In this document: positions 36,537-48,100 of the stretch, one piece after another
Position numbering within the stretch: position 1 is the stretch's first letter
Layout of the letters: every line of letters begins with the position of its first letter
NCBI GenBank assembly: GCA_018340805.1
Contig: JACMZG010001913.1
Location: 40,158,557-40,222,556 of the forward strand
Source of the DNA: Microvelia longipes
Lineage: Eukaryota; Arthropoda; Insecta; Hemiptera; Veliidae
Direction: 5' to 3'
Length of the DNA stretch: 64,000 nucleotides
The notes under the pieces: model-generated
What the model was told of the DNA's origin: nothing
Seen by the model: the letters and a program-made list of their open reading frames with translations, nothing else
The model's database searches: none
Made by a program: the position numbers and the translations under genes

Positions 36537-36587
36537 CTGAGAGCGACCGTGTCTCCCTTTTATAACCTATACCCCCCTCGCCATCTT
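36537..36587 (-). promoter_or_regulatory. Candidate TATA promoter on minus strand
   Basis: Reading the minus strand, an aagatggcg motif (36587-36579, like YY1-type elements) is followed by tataaaag (36564-36557) and then tcag (36540-36537), an initiator-like start with its A at 36538, 26 bases from the first T of the TATA box. A short leader with two ATGs and a gtaagt donor (36504) follows. This layout fits an RNA polymerase II core promoter driving the candidate gene at 33415-36513. The first ATG (36522) opens a frame that stops at once; the second (36513) is in phase with the next exon. Confidence 0.4.
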
Positions 36588-36599
36588 GGATATCACGAA

Positions 36600-37345
36600 A
36601 ACAAATAATTATGAAATATTCCATTTTATTTATGATAAAATTTATTCATAATTGTTAACTAAATATTTTAACAATTTAATATTTTTAATATTTTTTTAAA
36701 TTTTAGACCAAAACTTAAAAAAAAATTGATCTAACTAAAAAGCTGATAAGACTAATACGATGTATTTTTATTAAATTTACATAAAATTTCATAATCTTTA
36801 TTAATATTTTTTAAAAAAATTCGTTTTTTATTTAAAATTATTTTGAATTTAATGAATTTTAAAACTTATACTAAAATTTAGCCGTGTATACGTCGAGTTA
36901 AGTAACCTCCATCTTAAATGTTTTTTTAAAATATTTAACAAACATATTGTTAAAAAACAATAATTAATTGATTTAATTATTGGTAACTATTTAAATTATT
37001 ACAATTATTAACGTTCACAATAAGCCATCAAGTTTAAGTTTTACGTTCGTATTATTAAAGTTACAAGTTGTTAAAAGTTGGGTGAAAAACTGTGTTTTAA
37101 AAAGACTGTTACTTTTTTACGTTAGATATCTAATTTATTATTGAAAATTGATTCGAGTTATCATTATTTAATAATGATAACTCACACCCTTGTGGTTAAT
37201 TTCAAGGATCATTTACACGTTTTCGACAATTTATTTTCAATTTAACTTCGTACATACATAACTACTGTTAGACGTCTTATTTACTGATCTGTGTTCAAAT
37301 TTTGAATCTATTAATTGTAATCAGTTCAAATTGTTATTATTTGTA
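36600..37345. other. AT-rich non-coding interval
   Basis: No gene or clear repeat is seen. It separates the candidate minus-strand promoter from the third copy of repeat family R. Confidence 0.5.
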
Positions 37346-37349
37346 CTCA

Positions 37350-38290
37350 ACAACAGAAAGGTAATTTGTTTATAATAAAAGAAGTATGCATATCAGCTTT
37401 TGTGGTGTGGAATATTAGTAAATTTGCAAAGTCACTTCTGTGCTTCGTTGCAGTACATTTTTAAAGTGAAATAATATTTTTATCATCTGGAAGACTTGTA
37501 TGGTGGCTTATTTTAACTGATGAAGGGTGCATTGAGATGTTTGCACCATTTGAATAAACTTAGTGTATACATAAGAGCTGCTGTTAGACGGCAATTTCAT
37601 TCACTTAATTTATGTTCAAATTCTGCTTTCAAGAGGATTATCTGAAGTCTAAACCTAACTTCAGGTAAAATAAAATTATCAGTTAAAGCTGGGCTCCGTG
37701 ATGCTGCGGCATATTATCTGAAGTCTGGACTTCATCGACTGACTCGGTCTTCATCATTGAAGACTGGACTTCAATACAACTGCGAAGCGATGCCCACCTC
37801 AAGAAAAGAAAGTTTCACTGGGACAAAGACCTAAAGGGCGTCAGTCACAACCTTCATGATGGTATTATTCCACTTTAAATAGGATTTAAACTCATTTATT
37901 GTTAAAATTATATATTATAATAAAACTAAGCTGAATTGATTTTTTCTTTTTGTTCTAATTTCTGTATGACCAACACCAATTTAGGAAGTTTGTCATACAG
38001 GCCCCTAGGAAACCCTTAATCTATATTTCTGACTTACCTTAGCATACTACATTTCAGTCAGATGCATACTATAGCTCTTAAATATGTGCCAAATAGTAAC
38101 TTGGCACATATTTATTTATATAGCTGTCCACCAGTGTCAAGGCACACAGCATACAATTTTTGGAAAAAAAGTTTTGATGGAAAGTGTTTCTCATGTTGCT
38201 TAGAAGTTATCTGGATAGAGAGAGAGACCTCAACCACATCTGAAGCTCGTATAGTTCTCGAAATATATGAATGGATGTGCACATTTCTTG
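37350..38290 (+). repeat. Repeat family R, solo copy
   Basis: It contains the family landmarks in order: aaaagaagtatgcatatcag, gcgaagcgatgcccacctc, the terminal hairpin tctgtatgac/gtcatacag (37970-38010) and the segment past it shared with 31427-31590. It is a single copy without an inverted partner, useful for defining the element's length (at least 0.9 kb). No intact frame is present. Confidence 0.7.
38077..38118. mobile_element. 42-bp palindromic insertion in family R
   Basis: aaatatgtgccaa (38080-38092) and ttggcacatattt (38101-38113) form a perfect stem. The insertion is flanked by tatagct at 38070-38076 and 38119-38125. The sister copy near 31470 lacks it, so this looks like a tiny insertion with a 7-base duplication. 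Confidence 0.6.
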
Positions 38291-38475
38291 TAAACCTTTT
38301 TCAGCCCTAATGGCTGATCCAATTTTAATGAAACTTGGCATGAAGTTAATATAAGTTCTTTCGTTTTCATTTTTTTTTTTCATTTTATGGAATGAATTAA
38401 TTTTAGGGAATTGATATTACCTATGACATCATTACTCAATAGTGAACATTAAAGTAGCTATACTGTAGATTTATA

Positions 38476-38765
38476 CTAGAGGGGTCATAGCCTATCTTAA
38501 TACATTGAGAGGCCTGAATCATTTTTAGTGGGGCTCTCAGTGGCTCTGTGTAACCTCATTAAAACCTCCTCCAAGAGGGAGTATTGGTTTTAATTAATCA
38601 ATTTTTTCGGCTTCCCGCAGATTTTTTTTGTTGTCATTTGTATTTTAAACATTCTACTATATAATTTACTGTTTTTTTGTTCTGTTTATTTGATGAAAAT
38701 AATAATCGAATGTGGTCAGATTACTTTTTCGATGTTTCAAACTTCAACCAATAGGGCCCCTCTAG
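38476..38765 (+). mobile_element. ctagagggg MITE, copy 2 (intact, TA-flanked)
   Basis: 290 bases with ends ctagagggg and cccctctag inverted, flanked by ta on both sides. A TA target and short non-coding length fit a Tc1/mariner-type MITE. The sister is at 35218-35646. Confidence 0.75.
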
Positions 38766-38921
38766 TAATATATCTCTATGTTTGAGACAGTTAGTAAATG
38801 TCTGACATATTAATTTTAAGACAATTAAATGCAAAAGAAGAAGAAGAACAACCCATGTGACTTAATTTTATTCATTTAATTTTTGTTAAAAAAAAATTGT
38901 TAATTTATTTAGTTACAAGTC

Positions 38922-39116
38922 ATGGCTAAAACAAAGTCGAAAGCTAAGAAGAAACATATATCTGATGTCGTTTTAAAAGTGAAGACAAAGAATAGCGAAA
39001 AGAGACTGAATCCATTTGAAGTTCATGTGAATCGAGAGAAGTTTCGTATTATAGGACAGAAGTCAAAATTTGATAAGGGATTACCTGGTGTTTCAAGGGC
39101 TAAGGCTATCAAGAAG
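38922..39116 (+). CDS. NOP14: NOP14 exon 1
   Basis: 65 codons from the start Met (MAKTKSKAKKK) through NPFEVHVNREKF and LPGVSRAKA. The basic N-terminus fits nucleolar import. Phase 0, with donor aagaag|gtatgg. Confidence 0.93.
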
Positions 39117-42100
39117 GTATGGCTACTGTGTATGTTTTATTGTTGACAAACAACAGTGGAATAGTTGTGAATCTACTCTCATCCTCAGTTAGACGTTAGA
39201 AATGGCTTTAATTATGTGATGTAGAAGTGAGGGATTGAGAGTGGAGGCAGTGTTACAACTCCCACCCTTTTCCCTATTGGTGCGATGAACCAGCTTTTAA
39301 TCAAGGAGAGTCTAGTCCAAGAACTACGCCGCCAGTCAGTGCAATTAGTACTTACGGTAAATCTTCGGTATACCAGACACCCTGTTATCAATACTATATA
39401 TCGATATATTTTTAGTTACGCGACACGTAAACGAGAACTGAGCACTTAAAAGATAAGCAGCGTCGTTAAATTATTAATTATAATTAAAACATTAAAAAAA
39501 ACCATACAACAAATAAATGAAAACATTAACAACAAAAATATAATAAAAACCTGAAAATAACAAACACAAAAATACGAAAAAATACGCGTAAAATAAAATT
39601 AGATGTGGTGTATCATCGATTATTCTTATGAAAACATAGTTAAAACATTATAAAAACATGAAAAAAATATGAAAATAGTTATAAATCATTTTACAACAAA
39701 TAAAAAAAAAACACTAACAACAAAAAACATTAAATAAAAAAAATAATAAAATATGTTCATAAACGTAAAAGAAAAGGCATATATCGATTATTCCTACGTC
39801 ACATCTCTTAACTAAAAATATATCGATATATAGTATTGATAACAGGGTGTATCGTATACCGAAGTTCAGCCGTACTTACAAACTGCTTCGTTGATTTTTA
39901 GCTGTGGCTTGGTTGATGTATGATAAGGGACCCACCCACAAAATCAAACCCATAAATTTCCCTACAAATTATGATACCTACAAAAGTTTATTTTGAAGTT
40001 AAACAAATATTAAACGTGGGTCCCTTATCATACCATCTACAATAGGGTAAGAGTATTATAAGGGACCCACCCTGGAAGAATATAATACATTCATTCTCAG
40101 GTTTCTTTATAGGGTCTACTCAAAGCCCCAAAGTCTACTCAGTGCCCTACTCAATATAATATACATATTTGTGTGTGACGTCATTAACTCACAATAACGA
40201 CAGCAAAACTTCAAAAAGTTTTTAGGCCAGACTAATATTTGATGTACATGTACTACTTTGTATGGTTAACATACATAGGAACAATACATTTCATTATTAT
40301 CATTAGCTCTGGTTTAATTGATTGACATACGTAATGTAATGTAAACTAATCATGTTTTTTGACGATTAAATTTGAATATTCGTTTATATCGTGACAGTAT
40401 AACACTTAAATAAACTAAAGATAGGACAGCAACCATTGTTCTAGCCACAATGTGGCCCTTAACATTGCTCTACATAGTGGATGAGGTTTTCTGTGCTGAG
40501 TCATCGGAGCCGCTTAGAGGCCAAAAGCCATCTGGTTTTTTAATAAGTTATGTGTGACTATTATTGGTTTTTTCCCATTTGACTCCATTTGAAAGTGTCA
40601 GCAGTTTAACTTTAGCTTTAATTCCTTTATTTGATTGAATATTTAGTGAATTTATTTTTAAAAAATAATCATTGATGTATGGTTATCTTTAAGAACTAGA
40701 TAAAATACACAAATAAGTATATTGGTCTGGGTATGTAATATTTTGTTTTATACTATTATTATATTTTCTTTTCTTATTAATCACTGTATTTTTTATTTGT
40801 TGTTGCAGAGAAAAGAAACATTATTTCAAGAATATAAACTGCAAAACAAATCTAATAAATTTTTAGATAGACGAATTGGAGAAAGAAATAGAGAGATGAC
40901 TAATGAAGATAAGATACTGGCTAGGTTCACAGCCGAACGAATGAAAGCTCATAATAAGGTACAAAAATATTTTACTAAAAACTGATTACTCAGTGACAGT
41001 TAGCGTATGATTTTTGTGCTCCCTAGTCAGTCTCTAATTATCGGTTTCTAGAAGTTTACTGTGCTTTATAATATTCCTTTGTTTGATGTAGAAAACTCTA
41101 TTTAATTTGGCTGAGGAGGAAGAATTAACACATAGAGGCCGGTCAATAACGGAGGTTGAGAGATTTGATAATCCTGCGAGTGATGATGATGAAGATGATG
41201 ATAGGAAACTAGGAGCTTTAGATGGTGAACTTATATTTATTTATTAACATACAGTACAATGTCTTAATTAGGAACATTCTAGTTCCAAAAAAATCCTCTT
41301 ATGAAAGTAGGTTAGTGTTTTATACAGGTACTGGTTCAGTACACCAAGTGTTTAAGTACCTCTACATTAATATTTGTATGTTTATAACTCTCAAGATGAT
41401 TATTCTCTTACACCATTTATGCATTATTAATAGGTTTATATATTGAATATAAAGAAGCGTGTTACTATAGTACCTAGTTCAGAGTTACACAATCAGTGGT
41501 CTGTGGACCCCTTGGGCTAGATTGATTTCCTATAGTAACCTTCTGGGATTTCACAAGTTTTTTTATATTTTTTATTTTTTATAAGATGTGCAAATTTGAA
41601 TGTATAAACAAACTTGTAACTATTCCTAATGTATAAAACTAATGTGAAATAAAAGCTTTAAATAAAATAAAAATTCAACTCAATTGGTCAATTTTTTTAT
41701 TTTAAAATATTTTTGATGACTCAGCAAGATTGGTTATTTTTGTTTGACAAATATCATCTTCCCGGTAGCACAACTAGACCGATTTTTGTGCCAAGTTTCA
41801 GCTCTCTAGCGTAACCACAGCTGGAGTTATGTGTGACCCAGACACACATACACAGACAGACAGCATTATGAAAACCACTCGTGGAATGGATAATTATGTT
41901 GAGCCTTGGTTTTATATTAGGGTGATCACAATACTTTTTCTTATTCCCATGGTATTAGGTGAGGAAAGGTAAAAGAATAATCCACACTTAGTAAACTAAA
42001 CTTTACTTCTATGACAGAGCATACAAATTTTTAACCTTAAGAATTTTGTTCCAAGTCTTTGCATAGGTATACCTTCACATTGCTTTACCTTGCATAGGTA

Positions 42101-45100
42101 TAACTAGGTAACTGCTCTTAGAGAATTCATGAGGATTATTTATGAATCTTTCATTTAATGCACTAAATAACAGTCGAGTGAAAACGATGCTCCAGAATGG
42201 ATCCCTCCAGAAAGAAGTCTAGTTGAGTTAATCCTTCCACTCCACTTTCATGCAGAGGACCTCATTAGCATAATTTTCTTTTAAAATTTTCGAAACAAAG
42301 GTCAAATAAATTTCACATTTTTTTATTTATGCTCTCTTGGTTTTATTTGACTACAGCCTTGATTAGTACTGGCTTTATTTATTTTATTTTATTTTCCATT
42401 TACAGCGAATTTTGTCGAGGAGGCTCATTTTGGAGGTGGCGTTTTGTCTAAATCCGCAAATAGCCGCGAGTCGGTAATCGATCAGTTGATAGCGGATAGC
42501 AAAAAGCGTAAGATAGAGCGCCAACAAACACGAGAGAGAACTCTCGAGCTGACGGAGAAATTAGATTCTGATTGGAAGGATTTGATACCTATTATTAATA
42601 TAGCGAACAAAAATGAAGAGGAGGAGGTGGTTAACAAGGGAAGAGGAGATCCATTTGATATTGCTATGAAGGAATTACGATTTGAAGCCAGAGGAAAGGT
42701 ATTGCAATTATAATTATTTACAGGTTTAATTTATGGATTTATCCCTGTCAGGACCAACAACGAGTATTCTTGCCAACATTTTTTTTGCATTATGGACAAA
42801 TGATGGGTATTTTTTTTTATTTGCAAAAGATCTAAAAAATAAGAATAGCTGTGAAAACCCCATCAAAATCGGACATTTTTCCTCTGAGTTAAACAAAAAA
42901 ATCTAATTTTCTGAATTTTTATTTCTCAATTTGCTCAAAGTTTATGACAGAAAAGTTGAGTGGACATTGAGTTTTCATTGTTTTCATAAGCTGCTAAGTT
43001 TGTTTTTAATAATATCATATCTTGAAATTATGAGTTATGTTTCAATACTTTAATGTTTGCTAAAAGCAATAAAGGGTGAAGATCTGAATAAGAAATAAAG
43101 ATTATTCATTATAAGAAATAATATGAATAAAACATAATAATAAATAAAGATTTGTAAATGAATAAAAGGTGAAGATCTGATCCAAGTTAGAAAGAAATTA
43201 GTCTTTTTCAAATTCAGCAAACCATAAGTCGTATATCTTTGAGTAATCACAAAAAATACCAGAATTGAAGTCGACAGAGTCTGGTATATATTTTTTAAAA
43301 CTACCTTTGATTTTTAATTTCGACCTACATTTCAGGTTTTATTGTAAAAATACCAAAATAGGAGAAATCTAGAATGGAGATGATGGCACCTAGCAAAATC
43401 AGGGTTTTTTTTATAATAGACTTATAAAAATCTTATTTAAGTTATTTATTTTGATCATATAGTCAGAATCTACCCTTAAAAACTTAACTTGTGAATAATA
43501 TTTTTGTGGCTAAATCTGAGCTCAATAGCAGTCAGAAGGCCATAACAAAAATGATTGATAATGTGTGTTTCACAAGCACAATTCCTCAATTTCAAGGTCA
43601 TAGTATTGAAAATAAAAAAAGGATTTTTTAATATAACTCAGGGGGAAAAATGTCTGATTTTGATGCAGTTTTCACAATTATTCTTCTTATTTAGAGCTTT
43701 TACAAATAAGAAAAATCTCCTGTTACCTTACTCTAAAAACAAATAAGTTTGCCCAAACAAAAAGGTGAAACTCGCAACACAACCCCAAAATCGGAATTTT
43801 CCTGAAAATTGGTTTTTGACCAAAAATCCCCATAGACTGTATCTCCATATCTTTGTTAGTTTTCGAGAAAAATATAGAGGGACTTTCTAGTGAAACATCT
43901 TATATATTTTTTATATATTATTCTATTTACTATTGTATATACTTTTTTTAACCTTCTTATATTTTGGAAAATGTAAATAAATGTTGTTTTATCTTTTTAC
44001 GTTGTAGCCTTCTGATAAGCTAAAGAGCGAAGAAGAAATAGTTGAGATAGAGGCCAAAAGGTTAGAGAAATTAGAGGAAGAGAGGCTGAGGAGAATGAGA
44101 GGGGAAGATACTGAGGTTGTAGCTGCTAAGAAACAGCATCGCAGCGCTGATGCTTTGGATGATAAGTGAGTGTTAGTTGTATCTATAGAATCTCTATACC
44201 ATCTCTTTTCCGAGATGGCAACAGCTTGGTGAGTCAAGTAAGATTCTAGTCTTATTTGACATGGATGTGGTCTCACTTCAACTGGGTATACTTGACATTT
44301 TTTTAATCAAAACTTAATATCCCCATTTATTAAGTTTGTATGTAATAATAATATAACTTTATTTCCAACAAAAAATAACATACATTAGATTTACAATACA
44401 TGTTTTTAACATTAATAAATTAATTTATTAATACTAGTACTTATATTAGTACTTCAATATAATTAAATGTAAATAGACATAAAAGATTTACTTGTACTAT
44501 TTCAGCTCAATTGAGTTATCATTCAATTGATATTTTTTTTTAAAACGTATACAAGTCATTTGATAAAGATTGTATTATATATGTTATTAGAATTGGTGTT
44601 AGTAAACTGGAGTATTTTTTTTAATGTCTCATTTGTGCCCCATTATCAATTATATTGTATTATATATGACTTCACGCGTGCCAAATCTCAAACCAATTTT
44701 TAATATTTTTGCTGAGTCGTTATTACCAGTAAATTATGTCATATGAAAATTGTTTTCCTGACAGCACAACTAGACTTGAAGATTGATTTTTGTGCCAAGT
44801 GTCGTTTCAGTTCTCTAGCATAAATACGCTGGGAGCTACAATGTTAACAGACACGCACACACAGACAACTTTGCTAAAAACACTTCGGGGGGGGGGGGAC
44901 AAATGATTAATACTATATACCTTCGTTATAAATAAAGAAAAGTAAAAACTTGATACTTTTTTTATTTATGGATAAATAAATAAGTCTTTAAAAAGTTTTG
45001 TTAAAAGTAATTGAAATTATTCATAGAACGAAAGAATGAAAAGTCTCTCTACAGTTTTAGATTTTATTAAACGTAAAGCAGAGCGCTTTCGACCTAACAA

Positions 45101-48100
45101 GAGGTCATCATCAATGTCTGAAATTATTCAATTCACACATTTAATATTTGATGGATCACTATGTTTATGTGACCAACCTATTACTTTTGGTCTGTTCTTG
45201 TATATTTTTATTATTTTATATTTAGTTTCATAATAGAAGATGATGAGGATTTTGAAGTGAAGTATGATCAAGATGGCAACTTTATATCTAAACTTAGTTC
45301 TAAAGGTGAGTCTACTTCTTTGAATAAAAAGTGATTATTAGTGTGTTTCGTGTCTTGTCGGGAAACTAAATATTAAAAATATATATCATCATATCATATC
45401 ATACCATTTATTGCAAATTTTGATTTTACTAATTAAAATTTACATATTATTTTTTCAAAGCATCCATGCAAATCAGCATTGAGCTGTGGTTCCTCCTGAA
45501 GGGAGGTTAAAAAAAGTTATTATTTGTTATTTAATTCAATTAAATCAACAATAATATTTATTGTCTAGTAAACTACACAAAATAATTTACTTACAATTTA
45601 ATATTTAGTTATATTTATTTATTATTATTTTTTTTTTTTAGATTTATCATTTTAATAATTAATTTTAATACATATATTAATATATATATTATATATATAT
45701 ATTATATATTATATATATATATATTATATATATATATTTATATATCACATACATATATACATACATACACACACAATACATTATACATACATACATATAC
45801 ACATAACACATAACATACATATATATATATACATACATACACATACATAATACATATATACATACATACACACACATATATACATACATATACACACATA
45901 CACACATACACACACACATACATACATACACACATACATATATACATACACAATACATATATCTTTTAAAAATAATTTTAATTATTATTTTATTTTTTTT
46001 ATTCATGTATTATTTTTAATTTTAGTATTTTTTTTTATAATTTAATAATAATATTTTTATAAACATTATTTATAATAATTAATATTTTTTTTATTTTTAA
46101 TTAATTTATCTAATTATGATTTAGCCAGATAAACACTAAGAAAGACATTTGTAAGCCTGATCCATTCTCTCCTGTCCTGCGCTATCCTCATCCATGTTGT
46201 TTTGTACTCGCATACTCTTCCAAAATCATCTTCCCATCTTCTCAAAGGCTTGCCTCTATCTCTCCTACAGTCTCTAGGACACCACTGTAAGATCTTCTTA
46301 GTCCATCTGTCATCTCTAGTCCTAGCAATGTGTCCAGCCCATTGCCATTTCCTCTTAGCTACAACTCTACCAATATCTTCTAGACCAGTGTTTCTCTCCA
46401 ACCATTTTATTGTTTTCTTATCTTTTCTGGTTACTTTTAGCATGCTCCTCATCATGCCTCTCACAGCTACTCTTAGCCTGTGAAGCTTTAAATCTGTTAG
46501 AGCCCATGTTTCACATGCATATGTTAATGAAGGGAGGACAACACTTTTCCATAATTTATTCTTTTCTATCATATTACAATTAGATCTAAAGAGTTTCCTA
46601 TATCTATTATATGCTCTCCAACCAAGGCTAATCCTTCTTGACAGCTCCTTGTCATCTTTATTATCTGTTGATATTAGACTTCCTAGATAGATGAATTCTG
46701 AGACTTGCTCTATGTATTCCCTTCTATTTCATATTGCCTTCTGCATTTATAGTCATTAGCTTAGTTTTTTCGCAATTTACATTTAACCCAACTTTCTTTG
46801 CTTCTGCTACTAACTCTCTTAGCATGTCTTTCAACTCAGCTATGGATTTTCCGATCAGAATGATGTCATCCGCAAATTTCATTACATTTAGGTACTCCCC
46901 GTTTATTTTGATTCCTTTGCCTGTCCATTTAAGCTGATGGAATATTTGCTCCAGCACGGCAGTAAAAATTTTTGCGGATGCAACGTCACCCTGTCTCAGC
47001 CCTCTTTCTAAGTCTAACACTCTAACTTTTCCTTTATATTTTATTTTAATTTTTGAATTTTCGTATATATATTTAAATATTTCAAAACTTTTTGTATCAC
47101 CGAGTATAATTTTCATTTCTATCAGAATTGCTGATGTTTTTACACTGTCGAATGCTTTTTCAAAATCTATAAAAAGTAAGCATAATGGAAATTTATATTC
47201 GTTTGCCTTCGCTATGAGTTTTTTTACTGTCAGTATGCTATCTGTGGTTGAAAAGTTCTTTTTGAAGCCTATTTGATCAATAGGTATTCTTCTCCAAATA
47301 TTTTTCCATTCTTTTAGCTAATACTGCCATGAATACTTTGTAGACAACAGAAAGAAGGTTGATAGGACGATAGTTTTTGATTTCATTTTTGTCTCCCTTC
47401 TTAAAGAGCAAAATTAAGTTAGCTTCCAGCCATTTATCCGGTATTTTGCCAACTTTTAAACATTGATTAAAAAGTGAACAGAGTTCCTTACACAATTTAT
47501 CTCCACCTGCCTTAAGTTGCTCATTAATTACTCCATCATCACCTCCGGCTTTACCATCTTTTAGATTTTTAATTATTCTTTCTACTTCTTCACACAATAT
47601 TATTGGTTCCTTATCGGTTATAGTATTCATTTTATTATTATTTTTAGTTGTATTATTTTTTGAGTTATTTATAGCTTCTTTATCTGAGTATAAATCCTTG
47701 TAAAAAATTAAATATGATTTCTAGTATTCTTCCACATCATGAATTATTTCTCCACTAGCATTTCTCATAGATATTATAGATTTCTTACCTTCTTGGTGTA
47801 ATTTATTTATTTTCTTTAAGCTGGTTCCAGTTTTGACTGCATTTTCTATTTCTTTAATTTCTCTCTCCTGACTCCATTCTTTAATTCTTTCACGAATGCT
47901 TTTAGAAAGCTCTGTAACCTCTGATTTATTACTATTAGTTCTTTTAAGCCGTCTCCGTTTCTCAAGCATTCTCATAATATCAATCGGGAATTTGTTTTTT
48001 GATTTGTTTTCAGGTATTAATTTTGTAGTTTCTTTGTAAGCATTTTTTATTGTTTTGATTATATCCTCACTATATTTATTTATATTGTTCTTAGGGCTGT

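Noticed and set aside
45689..46006. Minus-strand Tyr/Val/Cys-rich frames
   Set aside because: They translate the (CATA/CACA)n microsatellite.
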